This document shows, piece after piece, positions 1 to 6,057 of a DNA stretch of 9,500 bases. The translations under genes and the position numbers were made by a program. The notes under the pieces are model-generated. The model was not told the DNA's origin. It worked only from the letters and a program-made list of their open reading frames with translations, and did not search any database. This stretch comes from an uncultured Gemmatimonadota bacterium (lineage in GTDB: Bacteria; Gemmatimonadota; Gemmatimonadetes; Gemmatimonadales; Gemmatimonadaceae): NCBI GenBank assembly GCA_946479895.1, contig CAMLHT010000144.1, positions 1-9,500 on the forward strand. The letters run 5' to 3'. Every line of letters starts with the position of its first letter. The first letter of the stretch is position 1.

Positions 1-1243
1 CGGACGAGATGAACATCGAGGTGTACGCGTAGCCCTTGCCGTCGAACTCGGTGTGCAGGGGGCCGAGGCCCGGCTTCTGGACTTCGCCGGCGATGACGGC
101 GTCGTACTTGAGGACCGGGATCCCGTCGATCTCGCTCTCGAACGCCTTGTCGGCGATCGCCTTCTGCATCTTCGTGAACGAGTGCACCGGAATCACCGAG
201 GCGAGCTTGCCGCCGGCGACGATGTACTCACCCGTGGGATCGACGTCCACGCCGTGCGGGGACTTCGGCGTCGGCAGGTAGTAGACGAGCCCAGGGCAGT
301 CCGAGGGGTTCAGCATCTTCACGCTCGTGCGCGTCTCGTTCTTCGCGATGCGGGACTTCTCGTCGATGTAGTTGTGGGCGTACTTCGACGGGAAGGTCTT
401 GGCCTTGCCGTCGGCGACGCACTTCTCGGCCTGGGCGTAGTTGAGCGCGGCGACGAAGTCCTTGTCGTTCTTCGAGGCGTTGGCCTCGAGCTTCGTGTAG
501 GCCTGCTCCGAGTTGTACGACGTGAAGAAGAACCAGCCATCGCTGGGACCCTTGCCCGCGTGACCCAGGTCGTAATTGAAGCCCGGCATCAGGACCTGGA
601 ACGCGATGTCCATCTGGCCCGGCTTGTCGGCCGTGATGAAGGAGATCGTGCCCCGGTAGTTCTTCTGGTAGCTGTCGATCGCGACGTCGGTGTTCGGGAT
701 CGGCACGCTGAACCGGGTCGCCGAGACGATGTACTTCGTGTCCGGCGTGGTGAACGGCGAGGCGTGGCCGCCGGCGGCGTTCGGGATCTCGAGGATCTCG
801 TCCGTCTCGAAGCGGGTCAGGTCGATGCGGGCGACGCGCGGCGTGTTGTTGCCGTTGATGAACAGCCAGCGCCCGTCGGGCACGCCGTCGGTCTGCGACA
901 GCTCGGCGTGGTGGGTGTCGTCCCACGGGATGAAGCCGTGCGTCGTCTGGAGCATCGGCTTCGTCTCTTCATTGTAGCCCCAGCCGTTCTCGGCGTGCTG
1001 CGAGAAGACCGGGATGAGCTTGAGCATGCGGCCGGAGGGGAGTCCGTAGACACTCACCTGGCCGTTGAACCCGCCGGACATGAACGCATAGAACTCGTCG
1101 TACTGGCCCGGCGCGACGTAGACCTTCGAGGAAGCGTCGCCGGTCGTCAGGCTGGGGGTCGTCGTTCGGCATGAATACAGGATGGCGCCGGCGGCGACGA
1201 CCGAGGCCATCGTCAGGGCGCGCGTGAGGGTTGAGCGTTGCAT
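1..1243 (-). CDS. nosZ: Nitrous oxide reductase NosZ, clade II (atypical), partial at C-terminus
   Basis: Reduces N2O to N2 in the periplasm, the last step of denitrification. The frame stays open from the ATG at 1243 to the left edge, giving 414 residues of a protein normally about 640-660 long. What is present is the signal peptide and most of the N-terminal seven-bladed propeller that carries the CuZ cluster; the C-terminal CuA cupredoxin domain lies outside. Visible CuZ-type histidines are the pair in WDDTHHAEL (H111, H112), H160 in GGHAS, H330 in SPHG and H397 in GPLHT; H290 is a possible further ligand. The 48-residue step from H112 to H160 equals the known NosZ ligand spacing. The N-terminus (hydrophobic residues 9-23) lacks a twin-arginine motif, so it is a Sec-type signal as expected for clade II; it ends in LYSC, which resembles a lipobox. 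It follows the Rrf2 gene after 8 bp and is surely cotranscribed with it. Confidence 0.96.
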   Translation of the reverse strand, partial: MQRSTLTRALTMASVVAAGAILYSCRTTTPSLTTGDASSKVYVAPGQYDEFYAFMSGGFNGQVSVYGLPSGRMLKLIPVFSQHAENGWGYNEETKPMLQTTHGFIPWDDTHHAELSQTDGVPDGRWLFINGNNTPRVARIDLTRFETDEILEIPNAAGGHASPFTTPDTKYIVSATRFSVPIPNTDVAIDSYQKNYRGTISFITADKPGQMDIAFQVLMPGFNYDLGHAGKGPSDGWFFFTSYNSEQAYTKLEANASKNDKDFVAALNYAQAEKCVADGKAKTFPSKYAHNYIDEKSRIAKNETRTSVKMLNPSDCPGLVYYLPTPKSPHGVDVDPTGEYIVAGGKLASVIPVHSFTKMQKAIADKAFESEIDGIPVLKYDAVIAGEVQKPGLGPLHTEFDGKGYAYTSMFISS

Positions 1244-1251
1244 GGCAGTGG

Positions 1252-1259
1252 TCACCTCT
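1252..1259 (-). promoter_or_regulatory. Ribosome binding site of nosZ overlapping the rrf2 stop codon
   Basis: On the minus strand AGAGGTGA is a good Shine-Dalgarno match ending 8 nt before the nosZ ATG at 1243. Its last three bases are the TGA stop of the upstream regulator. This fixes the nosZ start and suggests translational coupling between the two genes. Confidence 0.75.
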
Positions 1260-1662
1260 GGTGAGCCGTTGGGGTGTACAGCAGGTCGGCAAGCGTTGTC
1301 TTGCCGAAGAACGCATCCATGTCGTTGGCGATCGGCGCCCAGCGGGTGTGCGCCGTGCAGGTGGGGTTCTCGCCGCACTTGCCATGGCCCAGCAGGCAGC
1401 GTCGCTCCTCCGTCCCCTCGATCGCCGTGACGATGTCCGAGAGCGCGAGGGTGTCGGGCTCCGCGGCGAGGCGAAAACCTCCCGTGGGACCGCGACTGGA
1501 CTCGAGCACGCCGTGGCGCGCGAGGTCGCCGAGGATCTTCGCGAGATAGCCGCGCGGCGCCTCGACGGCACCGGCGATGTCGCTCACGGGGATCGACTGC
1601 GGATGTTCTCGCGCGATGTACAGGACAGCGCGCAGCGCGTACTCGACTGTCTGGGATAGCAT
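1252..1662 (-). CDS. Rrf2-family transcriptional regulator with three-cysteine cluster motif (NsrR/IscR-like)
   Basis: A 136-residue cytoplasmic winged-helix regulator. The start MLSQTVEYALRAVLYIA (residues 1-17), the recognition region near VSDIAGAVEAPRGYLAKIL (26-44) and the wing RGPTGGFRLA (57-66) are typical of Rrf2 proteins. C89, C96 and C102 (spacing C-X6-C-X5-C), followed by H105 and W108, occupy the place where IscR and NsrR bind an Fe-S cluster. Family members sense NO, Fe-S status or redox state. Its position directly upstream of nosZ suggests that it controls N2O reductase and itself through NO or oxygen; that role is inferred. Length is usual for the family. No good Shine-Dalgarno precedes the ATG at 1662; an inverted repeat ends 5 nt upstream of it. 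The precise subfamily cannot be assigned by eye. Confidence 0.93.
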   Translation of the reverse strand: MLSQTVEYALRAVLYIAREHPQSIPVSDIAGAVEAPRGYLAKILGDLARHGVLESSRGPTGGFRLAAEPDTLALSDIVTAIEGTEERRCLLGHGKCGENPTCTAHTRWAPIANDMDAFFGKTTLADLLYTPTAHQR

Positions 1663-1667
1663 GGCGC

Positions 1668-1691
1668 ATTGAGGATACGGATGTCCTAAAT
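1668..1691. promoter_or_regulatory. Candidate Rrf2-regulator operator (24-bp imperfect inverted repeat)
   Basis: The plus strand reads ATTGAGGATACG then GATGTCCTAAAT. Eight of the twelve half-site positions are symmetric, giving ATT-n-AGGA-n-A in both arms. The site is AT-richer than its surroundings and sits 5 nt upstream of the regulator's ATG, where binding would block its own transcription or translation. Size and symmetry suit a dimeric Rrf2 protein. Function is inferred from position only. Confidence 0.45.
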
Positions 1692-1915
1692 GCGGGGGTG
1701 TCGCAGAAAGGCCGCATGTTTTCGGGGGAATCTCCCGACCTCGTGTCAGGCTTTTCCCCTGCGTGGGGCTGGCGTCGGAATGCCGTGGACGCGGGTAGGC
1801 GATTGCACCACTGCCCCTGCACGGTCGCCTGACGGTTTTGCGATGCGCCCGACCCTACCATGCGACTGTCACCCGCGCGCCTGAATTCATCACGCGGATG
1901 ACAGAGAGGTTCTAG
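1692..1915. other. Divergent intergenic region between the nos unit and the fibre operon
   Basis: This spacer must hold the promoters for the leftward rrf2-nosZ unit and the rightward five-gene operon. I find no convincing -35/-10 pair on either strand. It contains a 7-bp hairpin with a 3-nt loop at 1722-1738 (TCGGGGG and CTCCCGA arms, one G-T pair, no T-run on either strand), a 6-bp inverted repeat with long loop at 1797-1830 (AGGCGA and TCGCCT), and a small TCATC/GATGA repeat at 1887-1901. AGAGG at 1905-1909 is the ribosome binding site of the first rightward gene, 6 nt from its ATG. Confidence 0.5.
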
Positions 1916-2479
1916 ATGTGCCGACGCAGGCCATTTGCATTCGTCCCCGGAGTCGCGGCATTCCTCGTCATCGCCGCCGGAGCCGGCGCGCAGGTGACCT
2001 CCACGCTCCAATCCATCAACCTCGTTGCCACGAAGGGCCAGACGGTCACGCTGTCGGCGCCCACGCCGGCAACACAGACGGTCGCTCTGGCCGATGGGCA
2101 AGCCACCGCCTTCGCGGCCCCCTTCACGACGACGGTCGGCTGGGACGTGTCCGGTTCCACGTCCACCACGGTAAAGCTGGTCGCCTACTTCCCGACGCCC
2201 GCCACCGCGCTCGTCAGCGGCAGCGACGTGCTGTCGTCGTCGCTGATCGAGGTGAGCACCGACGGCGGCGCGACCTGGCATCCGCTGACCGGGAACGCCG
2301 TGGGCGGCGTCGGCGTCGCCGGCGGGAGCTACGTGCTCTACACGTCGGCGGTCACCAGCGGCGGGAACCGCAAGAGCAGCACCCAGGTCACGTTCACCGT
2401 TCGCGTCAACCTCACCGGTACCAGTGCTCCCTCCGGCACGTACTCGGGCACCCTCAACCTGATGGCCATCTGCAGCTGA
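1916..2479 (+). CDS. Secreted fibre-subunit-like protein, first of two tandem paralogues
   Basis: A 187-residue exported protein. Basic residues MCRRRP and a hydrophobic stretch (about 8-24) end in AGAQ, a likely signal peptidase I site after residue 25. The mature part is rich in T, S, V and G with alternating hydrophobic residues, pointing to an all-beta Ig-like fold. It shares long blocks with the next gene: WDV, TTVKLVAYF, IEVSTD, PLTGNAVG, VRVNLT and the end GTLxLxAIC. The C-terminal GTYSGTLNLMAIC strand resembles the last strand of spore-coat-U/DUF4402-type subunits of chaperone-usher fibres; this is my inference, no family match was run. The mature chain has one cysteine, at the penultimate position. 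The start is supported by AGAGG 6 nt upstream. First gene of the operon, 13 bp ahead of its paralogue. It could instead be a free secreted protein. Confidence 0.85.
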   Translation: MCRRRPFAFVPGVAAFLVIAAGAGAQVTSTLQSINLVATKGQTVTLSAPTPATQTVALADGQATAFAAPFTTTVGWDVSGSTSTTVKLVAYFPTPATALVSGSDVLSSSLIEVSTDGGATWHPLTGNAVGGVGVAGGSYVLYTSAVTSGGNRKSSTQVTFTVRVNLTGTSAPSGTYSGTLNLMAICS

Positions 2480-2486
2480 AAGGAGA
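2480..2486 (+). promoter_or_regulatory. Ribosome binding site of the second subunit gene
   Basis: AAGGAGA, a near-perfect Shine-Dalgarno, begins right after the TGA of the first subunit gene and lies 6 nt ahead of the ATG at 2493. It suggests strong translation of the second subunit from the shared message. Confidence 0.8.
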
Positions 2487-2492
2487 ACGAAC

Positions 2493-3050
2493 ATGAAGCG
2501 CACACACATGCACCTCGCCACCCTCACGCTCCTGCTGACCGCGGCCGTCGCGCCGGCGCAGGTGATATCCACGACACAGTCCATCGAGCTCAAGGCCTCG
2601 AAGGGACCGTATCTCACCATCGCCCCGCCGAACCTGACGACCCAGGAAGTGGCGGTCGTCGACAGCGCGGCCACGGAGTTCCCGACGGCGTTCACCACGA
2701 CGGTGAGCTGGGACGTGCCGAACGCGACGACCACCGTGAAGCTCGTGGCGTACTTCGCGACGCCGGCCCAGGCGCTGACGAACACCACCGCCGGGACCTA
2801 CATCCCGTCGAGCATGATCGAGGTGAGCACCGACAACGGCACCACGTGGGTCCCGCTGACGGGGAACGCGGTGGGAACGGCCGGCATGGACGGCGGATCG
2901 GCCACCCTCTACGTCTCGGCCGCTACCTCCGGGACCAACAAGAAGTCCAGCGCGCCGATCAGCTTCAAGGTTCGGGTCAATCTCACCAACCAGTACCGGG
3001 AAGCCGGCATGTACGTCGGCACGCTGACCCTGATCGCGATCTGCAACTGA
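2493..3050 (+). CDS. Secreted fibre-subunit-like protein, second tandem paralogue
   Basis: A 185-residue exported protein, roughly 55-60% identical by eye to the preceding one over the mature region. The signal peptide (MKRTHMH, then hydrophobic residues to about 22) ends in APAQ. The mature N-terminus QVISTTQSIELKASKGP matches QVTSTLQSINLVATKGQ of the first copy, and both end in AIC followed by one residue. Again the sole cysteine is penultimate. Predicted all-beta. It most likely arose by tandem duplication and divergence, as expected for major and minor subunits of one fibre. Its TGA overlaps the ATG of the chaperone-like gene by one base (TGATG), so the two are translationally coupled. 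No enzymatic motif is seen; the STDNGTTW segment resembles an Asp-box but occurs only once. Confidence 0.86.
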   Translation: MKRTHMHLATLTLLLTAAVAPAQVISTTQSIELKASKGPYLTIAPPNLTTQEVAVVDSAATEFPTAFTTTVSWDVPNATTTVKLVAYFATPAQALTNTTAGTYIPSSMIEVSTDNGTTWVPLTGNAVGTAGMDGGSATLYVSAATSGTNKKSSAPISFKVRVNLTNQYREAGMYVGTLTLIAICN

Positions 3051-3808
3051 TGCGACTCCGGGCCCTCCTGCTCGCCACGCTGCTCGCCGCGCCGGCGGCC
3101 GCGCAGTCGGTGGATCCTCCCATCGCGATCTTCGAGGGAGGATCCACCCGGGCGCGGGGGTCGATCATCATCAACAATCCGTCGCTGTTCCCGATCACAT
3201 GGGTCCTCGAGCCGAAGCGGTTCCTGATCGCCTGCAGCGGCGACGTCAGCTTCGGCCCGATCGACACCACGCGCACCCGCCTGCGGCTCTCGGCCATGAG
3301 CGGCCGCCTCGGGGCCAAGCAGCGGACGACGATCTTCTATGACGCGCAGGTGGACTCGGTGCCGAGCTGGTTCGCCATCATCGTCGGGTTCTCGCCGGGC
3401 CGGCCGCAGTCGGGGCTCAGCATCCGGATGGAGATCCCCCACATCGTCTATGTGATGCAGCGCGAGAAGGTGGCCGAAGCCGAGGTGGCCATCACCGCGG
3501 CGACGTACCGCGCTGCCAGCCGGACGCTGCTGGTGAGCGTCGCCAACAACAGCGCCAAGCTCACGCGCATCACCGAGCTGGTCGGAGTGACGACGCGGGG
3601 GCGCGAGTTCTCGATCGACGCCTGTCCGCTCTTCCCGAACAGCTCGCGCGACTTCTCCTACAAGTGGCCGGACGCCGAGCCGCCGGCGAAGGTCATCGCG
3701 AAGTTCGCGGGCTTCTCGCTCGAGCGTCAGGTCGACACGGCGGCAGCGTCCCTCCCGGTCACCAGACCTCCGGGGGCGCCCTCGTGCGCACCCTGCCTGC
3801 CCTTCTGA
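3050..3808 (+). CDS. PapD-like periplasmic (fimbrial-type) chaperone candidate
   Basis: A 252-residue exported protein whose signal peptide (MRLRALLLATLLAAPAAAQ) is cleaved near residue 19. The mature part starts as fimbrial chaperones do: a short strand, then IFEGGSTRARGSIIINNPS (28-46) and WVLEPKRF (51-58), recalling the first Ig-like domain of PapD-type chaperones with its basic residue and N-P turn. LSAMSGRLGAKQRTTIFYDA (80-99) and IRMEIPHIVYV (125-135) fit later strands of that domain; residues 145-228 could be the second domain. Such chaperones donate a strand to subunits in the periplasm and deliver them to an outer-membrane usher. Coupled by TGATG to the subunit gene. The end carries CAPC (246-249), encoded where the gene overlaps the next by 25 bp. 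Similarity is by pattern only; confidence in export is high, in the chaperone role moderate. Confidence 0.65.
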   Translation: MRLRALLLATLLAAPAAAQSVDPPIAIFEGGSTRARGSIIINNPSLFPITWVLEPKRFLIACSGDVSFGPIDTTRTRLRLSAMSGRLGAKQRTTIFYDAQVDSVPSWFAIIVGFSPGRPQSGLSIRMEIPHIVYVMQREKVAEAEVAITAATYRAASRTLLVSVANNSAKLTRITELVGVTTRGREFSIDACPLFPNSSRDFSYKWPDAEPPAKVIAKFAGFSLERQVDTAAASLPVTRPPGAPSCAPCLPF

Positions 3809-5376
3809 TCTGCGCCGGCGCCTGCGCGGCCCACGCGCAGGTGCTCGAGGTTCGCGGGGGCGCCAGCACCCTGTACGACGGCTACGGAATCTCCACGGGG
3901 GTGTGGGGAGACCGCTACGACGGGTGGGTCGGCGTCGGCTACCAGGATCGGTGGCGGATCGGCGGCTTTCTCCGCCTTCGCGCACCCCGGGACACGATCC
4001 GCATCGGCAACGACGCGCTGAGCCTTGGCCTGCCCACCGACATCTTCGGCGACGAGACGCAGGTCGTCGTGCAGGGAGTGACGGTGAGCGGCGCGCGAGG
4101 GGCCACCCGACTCCTTGCCTTTGCCGGCGCGAGCGCCACGGGGCTCGGCGTTCCGCTCTTCGCGGCGCGGCGCGCGGACCAGACCTTCGGCACCGTGATG
4201 ATCCGCGACAGTCTGGGCCACGGCATCGACGTCGGCGCGACGGGGGTGATCGCCCCGCGCTCCAGCTGGCTCGGACACGCCCGCTGGCGTGGAGCCGATG
4301 GATCCTCGCTCGCGGCGAGCGGCGGCGTGAGCGGACGGCGGGAATACGGAGCGTTCAGCGGCAGCATCCGCCGCAACCTCTGGGCGTTCCAGGCCGAGCT
4401 GGTGAACATCGAGCCCGGCTTCCGGCGCGCCAACCTGCCGATCCCGCGCCAGACGACGCTCAACGGCGTGAACGCAGAGCTGTCCATACACCCCACCGAG
4501 CGGAGCTTCGCGGCTTTCACCAGGCACGAGTACCTGACGGATTCGGGCACCACCAGCGGATTCTCCCGGGCACACGGCGTCTCCGGCGCGGTCGGGTATT
4601 CGGTCGACCAGGGGCACGTGGCGGCCGGCGTCTACCTCTCGCGCGCCAGCGCCGGACGCAACCTGAGCGCGTACACTGCCGCTGGCTGGACCTTTGTCGA
4701 CTGGCTCGCGGCGGACGCCTACCTCATGCAGAGCCGGTTCGAATCCGGGAAGCCTCACACCATGCCGGCGCTGATGCTCCACGAGCGCGTTTCGCCTCGC
4801 CTGGCGCTCGACCAGGTGCTGGCGGGTTTCGGCCGCGGCGCGAGCCTCGGACTCGGGGGCACGTACCTCGGCCGCTTCGGCGAATACGCCGTCAACTACC
4901 AGATCGTCAACGACCCGTTCGACTCGCGCAGTCCCTTCAAGCGCGCGGCGACGGTCACGATGCGGCTCCAGCTCGGCGACTACAACGCGACTTTCGGCAC
5001 CAGCATGCATGCCGACGGCCGGATGTACTACACCGCTTCGGCCGAGCGATACCTCTACCTCGGCGGAATGAACGGCCTGTCGCCCGCGCCGCTCCGCGTC
5101 CGGATGGACCGGTACGTCATCGAAGGGCTGGTGCGCGACGAGGCGGGCGCGCCGATCGGCGGCGCGGCGATCGCGCTCGGGGAGGACATCGTGTTCACCG
5201 ACTCCGAGGGGCGATTCTTCACGCGCGTGAGCCGGAGGAGAGCCGTGCGCGTCTCGGTCGCCTTCGACCAGTTCATCGTCCTCGGGACCTTCAGCGTGGT
5301 ATCCGCTCCCGAGACGGCGATGCCGGGGCTGGAAGGCCAGACAACGCCCGTCATCATCGTGCTCAAGCGCCACTGA
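3784..5376 (+). CDS. Outer-membrane beta-barrel protein with C-terminal Ig/regulatory-like domain; usher-like translocator candidate
   Basis: A 530-residue protein from the GTG at 3784, chosen because it yields a clean signal peptide (VRTLPALLICAGACAAHAQ) while longer in-frame starts read a non-secretory sequence. Residues about 20-430 show repeated short amphipathic strands with glycines and aromatics (YDGYGISTGVWGDRYDGWVG at 31-50, GYQDRWRIGGFLRLRAP at 52-68), typical of an outer-membrane barrel. Residues about 444-500 (VIEGLVRDEAGAPIGGAAIAL, then FTDSEGRFFTRV) form a carboxypeptidase-regulatory/Ig-like beta domain, recalling the C-terminal domains of ushers. It overlaps the chaperone-like gene by 25 bp. 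In this setting it may be the export pore for the fibre subunits, but it is far shorter than a classical usher (about 800 residues), and I see no separate plug domain. Alternative: an unrelated surface porin or adhesin. Confidence 0.72.
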   Translation: MRTLPALLICAGACAAHAQVLEVRGGASTLYDGYGISTGVWGDRYDGWVGVGYQDRWRIGGFLRLRAPRDTIRIGNDALSLGLPTDIFGDETQVVVQGVTVSGARGATRLLAFAGASATGLGVPLFAARRADQTFGTVMIRDSLGHGIDVGATGVIAPRSSWLGHARWRGADGSSLAASGGVSGRREYGAFSGSIRRNLWAFQAELVNIEPGFRRANLPIPRQTTLNGVNAELSIHPTERSFAAFTRHEYLTDSGTTSGFSRAHGVSGAVGYSVDQGHVAAGVYLSRASAGRNLSAYTAAGWTFVDWLAADAYLMQSRFESGKPHTMPALMLHERVSPRLALDQVLAGFGRGASLGLGGTYLGRFGEYAVNYQIVNDPFDSRSPFKRAATVTMRLQLGDYNATFGTSMHADGRMYYTASAERYLYLGGMNGLSPAPLRVRMDRYVIEGLVRDEAGAPIGGAAIALGEDIVFTDSEGRFFTRVSRRRAVRVSVAFDQFIVLGTFSVVSAPETAMPGLEGQTTPVIIVLKRH

Positions 5377-5392
5377 GCGACTGTACGGCATT

Positions 5393-5420
5393 CCCCGTCT
5401 TGTAATCCTGGACGACGGGG
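5393..5420 (+). other. Inverted repeat between the beta-barrel gene and the next secreted gene
   Basis: CCCCGTC (5393-5399) pairs perfectly with GACGGGG (5414-5420) across a 14-nt loop, 16 nt after the barrel gene's stop. No T-run follows, so it is not a normal intrinsic terminator. It could stabilise the upstream message or lower expression of the downstream gene. Confidence 0.35.
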
Positions 5421-5460
5421 TCAATGTTGGCGCCCGCCCTTCCCGCCGAGCCGAGCCGCC

Positions 5461-5934
5461 ATGTCCCGCAGCATCCGCATGTCCACGTGCCTTCTCGCGG
5501 CGGCGATCGCCTGGCGCAGCGCCGGCTCGCAGGCGGTTCAGTCAGGCGTCCGGAGCATCACGCTGATCGCGTACAAGGCGCCGGCCGTCCCCGCGCTCCA
5601 GGCGGTGTCGGTGCATGGGGGTCCGATCGCCAGCGTCGACGTTCGGGACACCGGGTTCTGCCGCATCGCCATCGAGCGGGAGCCGGCCGCGGTGGGGCGA
5701 CCGCTCCGAATCCGCGACGCGAGTGGAGCGGAGGCGGCCTTCGACGCGTCGCGACCGGTGTCGCTCTTCGCCGGCCAGTGCCGCGAGTCGGAGCCCGAGC
5801 ACTGCTTCACTCTCGTGGACCCGGGATCGGGCGCCGGTGCCGCCGACTCGGTCGCCGTCCTCGTCAGCGTCGTCTCGGGGCGCGGAGATCGCGTCCGGCG
5901 ATGGACGTCGAGGCTCGTGCTGCCGCTGCACTGA
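5461..5934 (+). CDS. Small secreted protein, probable minor subunit of the fibre operon
   Basis: A 157-residue exported protein not assignable to a named family. With the ATG at 5461 the n-region carries two arginines (MSRSIRM) followed by a hydrophobic stretch ending in AGSQA; the ATG at 5479 would leave no positive charge, so 5461 is preferred, although no clear Shine-Dalgarno precedes it. The mature start QSGVRSITLIAYKAP resembles STTQSIELKASKGP of the tandem subunits, and the end SVAVLVSVVSG...SRLVLPLH has alternating hydrophobics like their last strands. The middle differs and contains C67, C99 and C107 with acidic/basic stretches. Placement after the outer-membrane component suggests a tip or minor subunit, an inference. 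It is 84 bp from the barrel gene with a hairpin in between, so it might be expressed at a different level. Confidence 0.72.
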   Translation: MSRSIRMSTCLLAAAIAWRSAGSQAVQSGVRSITLIAYKAPAVPALQAVSVHGGPIASVDVRDTGFCRIAIEREPAAVGRPLRIRDASGAEAAFDASRPVSLFAGQCRESEPEHCFTLVDPGSGAGAADSVAVLVSVVSGRGDRVRRWTSRLVLPLH

Positions 5935-6057
5935 TCGGCCCGGCGAGGCCCGGGATATCGTGTCGCCCGGCATCGGGTATTCCCCCGGACACATCCGGCA
6001 AGACCCCACACCCACCGCTGACTCCTCACCGCATACTTGGTGGCAGGAGGGAGCAGC
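5935..6057 (+). other. Spacer between the secreted-protein operon and the HdeD-like gene
   Basis: A GC-rich spacer of 123 bp. It contains a small CCCG-GCAT-CGGG hairpin at 5966-5977 followed by TATT only, too weak for a confident terminator. I find no clear -35/-10 pair. Confidence 0.3.
6045..6050 (+). promoter_or_regulatory. Ribosome binding site setting the start of the HdeD-like gene
   Basis: AGGAGG, a consensus Shine-Dalgarno, stands 7 nt before the ATG at 6058. It argues against the in-frame TTG at 6037, which would lie upstream of this site. Confidence 0.85.

Noticed and set aside
53..1174. Open frame of 373 codons on the plus strand across nosZ
   Set aside because: Composition dominated by R, V, L, D and G without motifs; the minus strand carries unmistakable NosZ signatures.
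1722..1738. Hairpin considered as an intrinsic terminator
   Set aside because: No T-run on either strand, and it lies upstream of both divergent units rather than after a gene.
1690..1884. Possible 64-residue gene in the divergent spacer
   Set aside because: No ribosome binding site, no recognisable motif, and a composition like random GC-rich DNA.
2260..2280. STDGGATW segment considered as a sialidase-type Asp-box
   Set aside because: Only one copy per protein; Asp-box propellers need several, and these proteins are too small for a propeller.
3664..3783. Upstream in-frame start for the beta-barrel protein
   Set aside because: The extra residues read as out-of-frame sequence of the chaperone-like gene and would bury the signal peptide.
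3903..5405. Alternate-frame open frame of 500 codons within the barrel gene
   Set aside because: Very arginine- and proline-rich product, a typical frame-shadow of GC-rich coding DNA.
3727..5424. Long open frame of 565 codons on the minus strand opposite the beta-barrel gene
   Set aside because: Arginine-, glycine- and alanine-rich with no signal peptide or motif; it is the antisense shadow of a GC-rich gene whose plus-strand product has a signal peptide and coherent strands.
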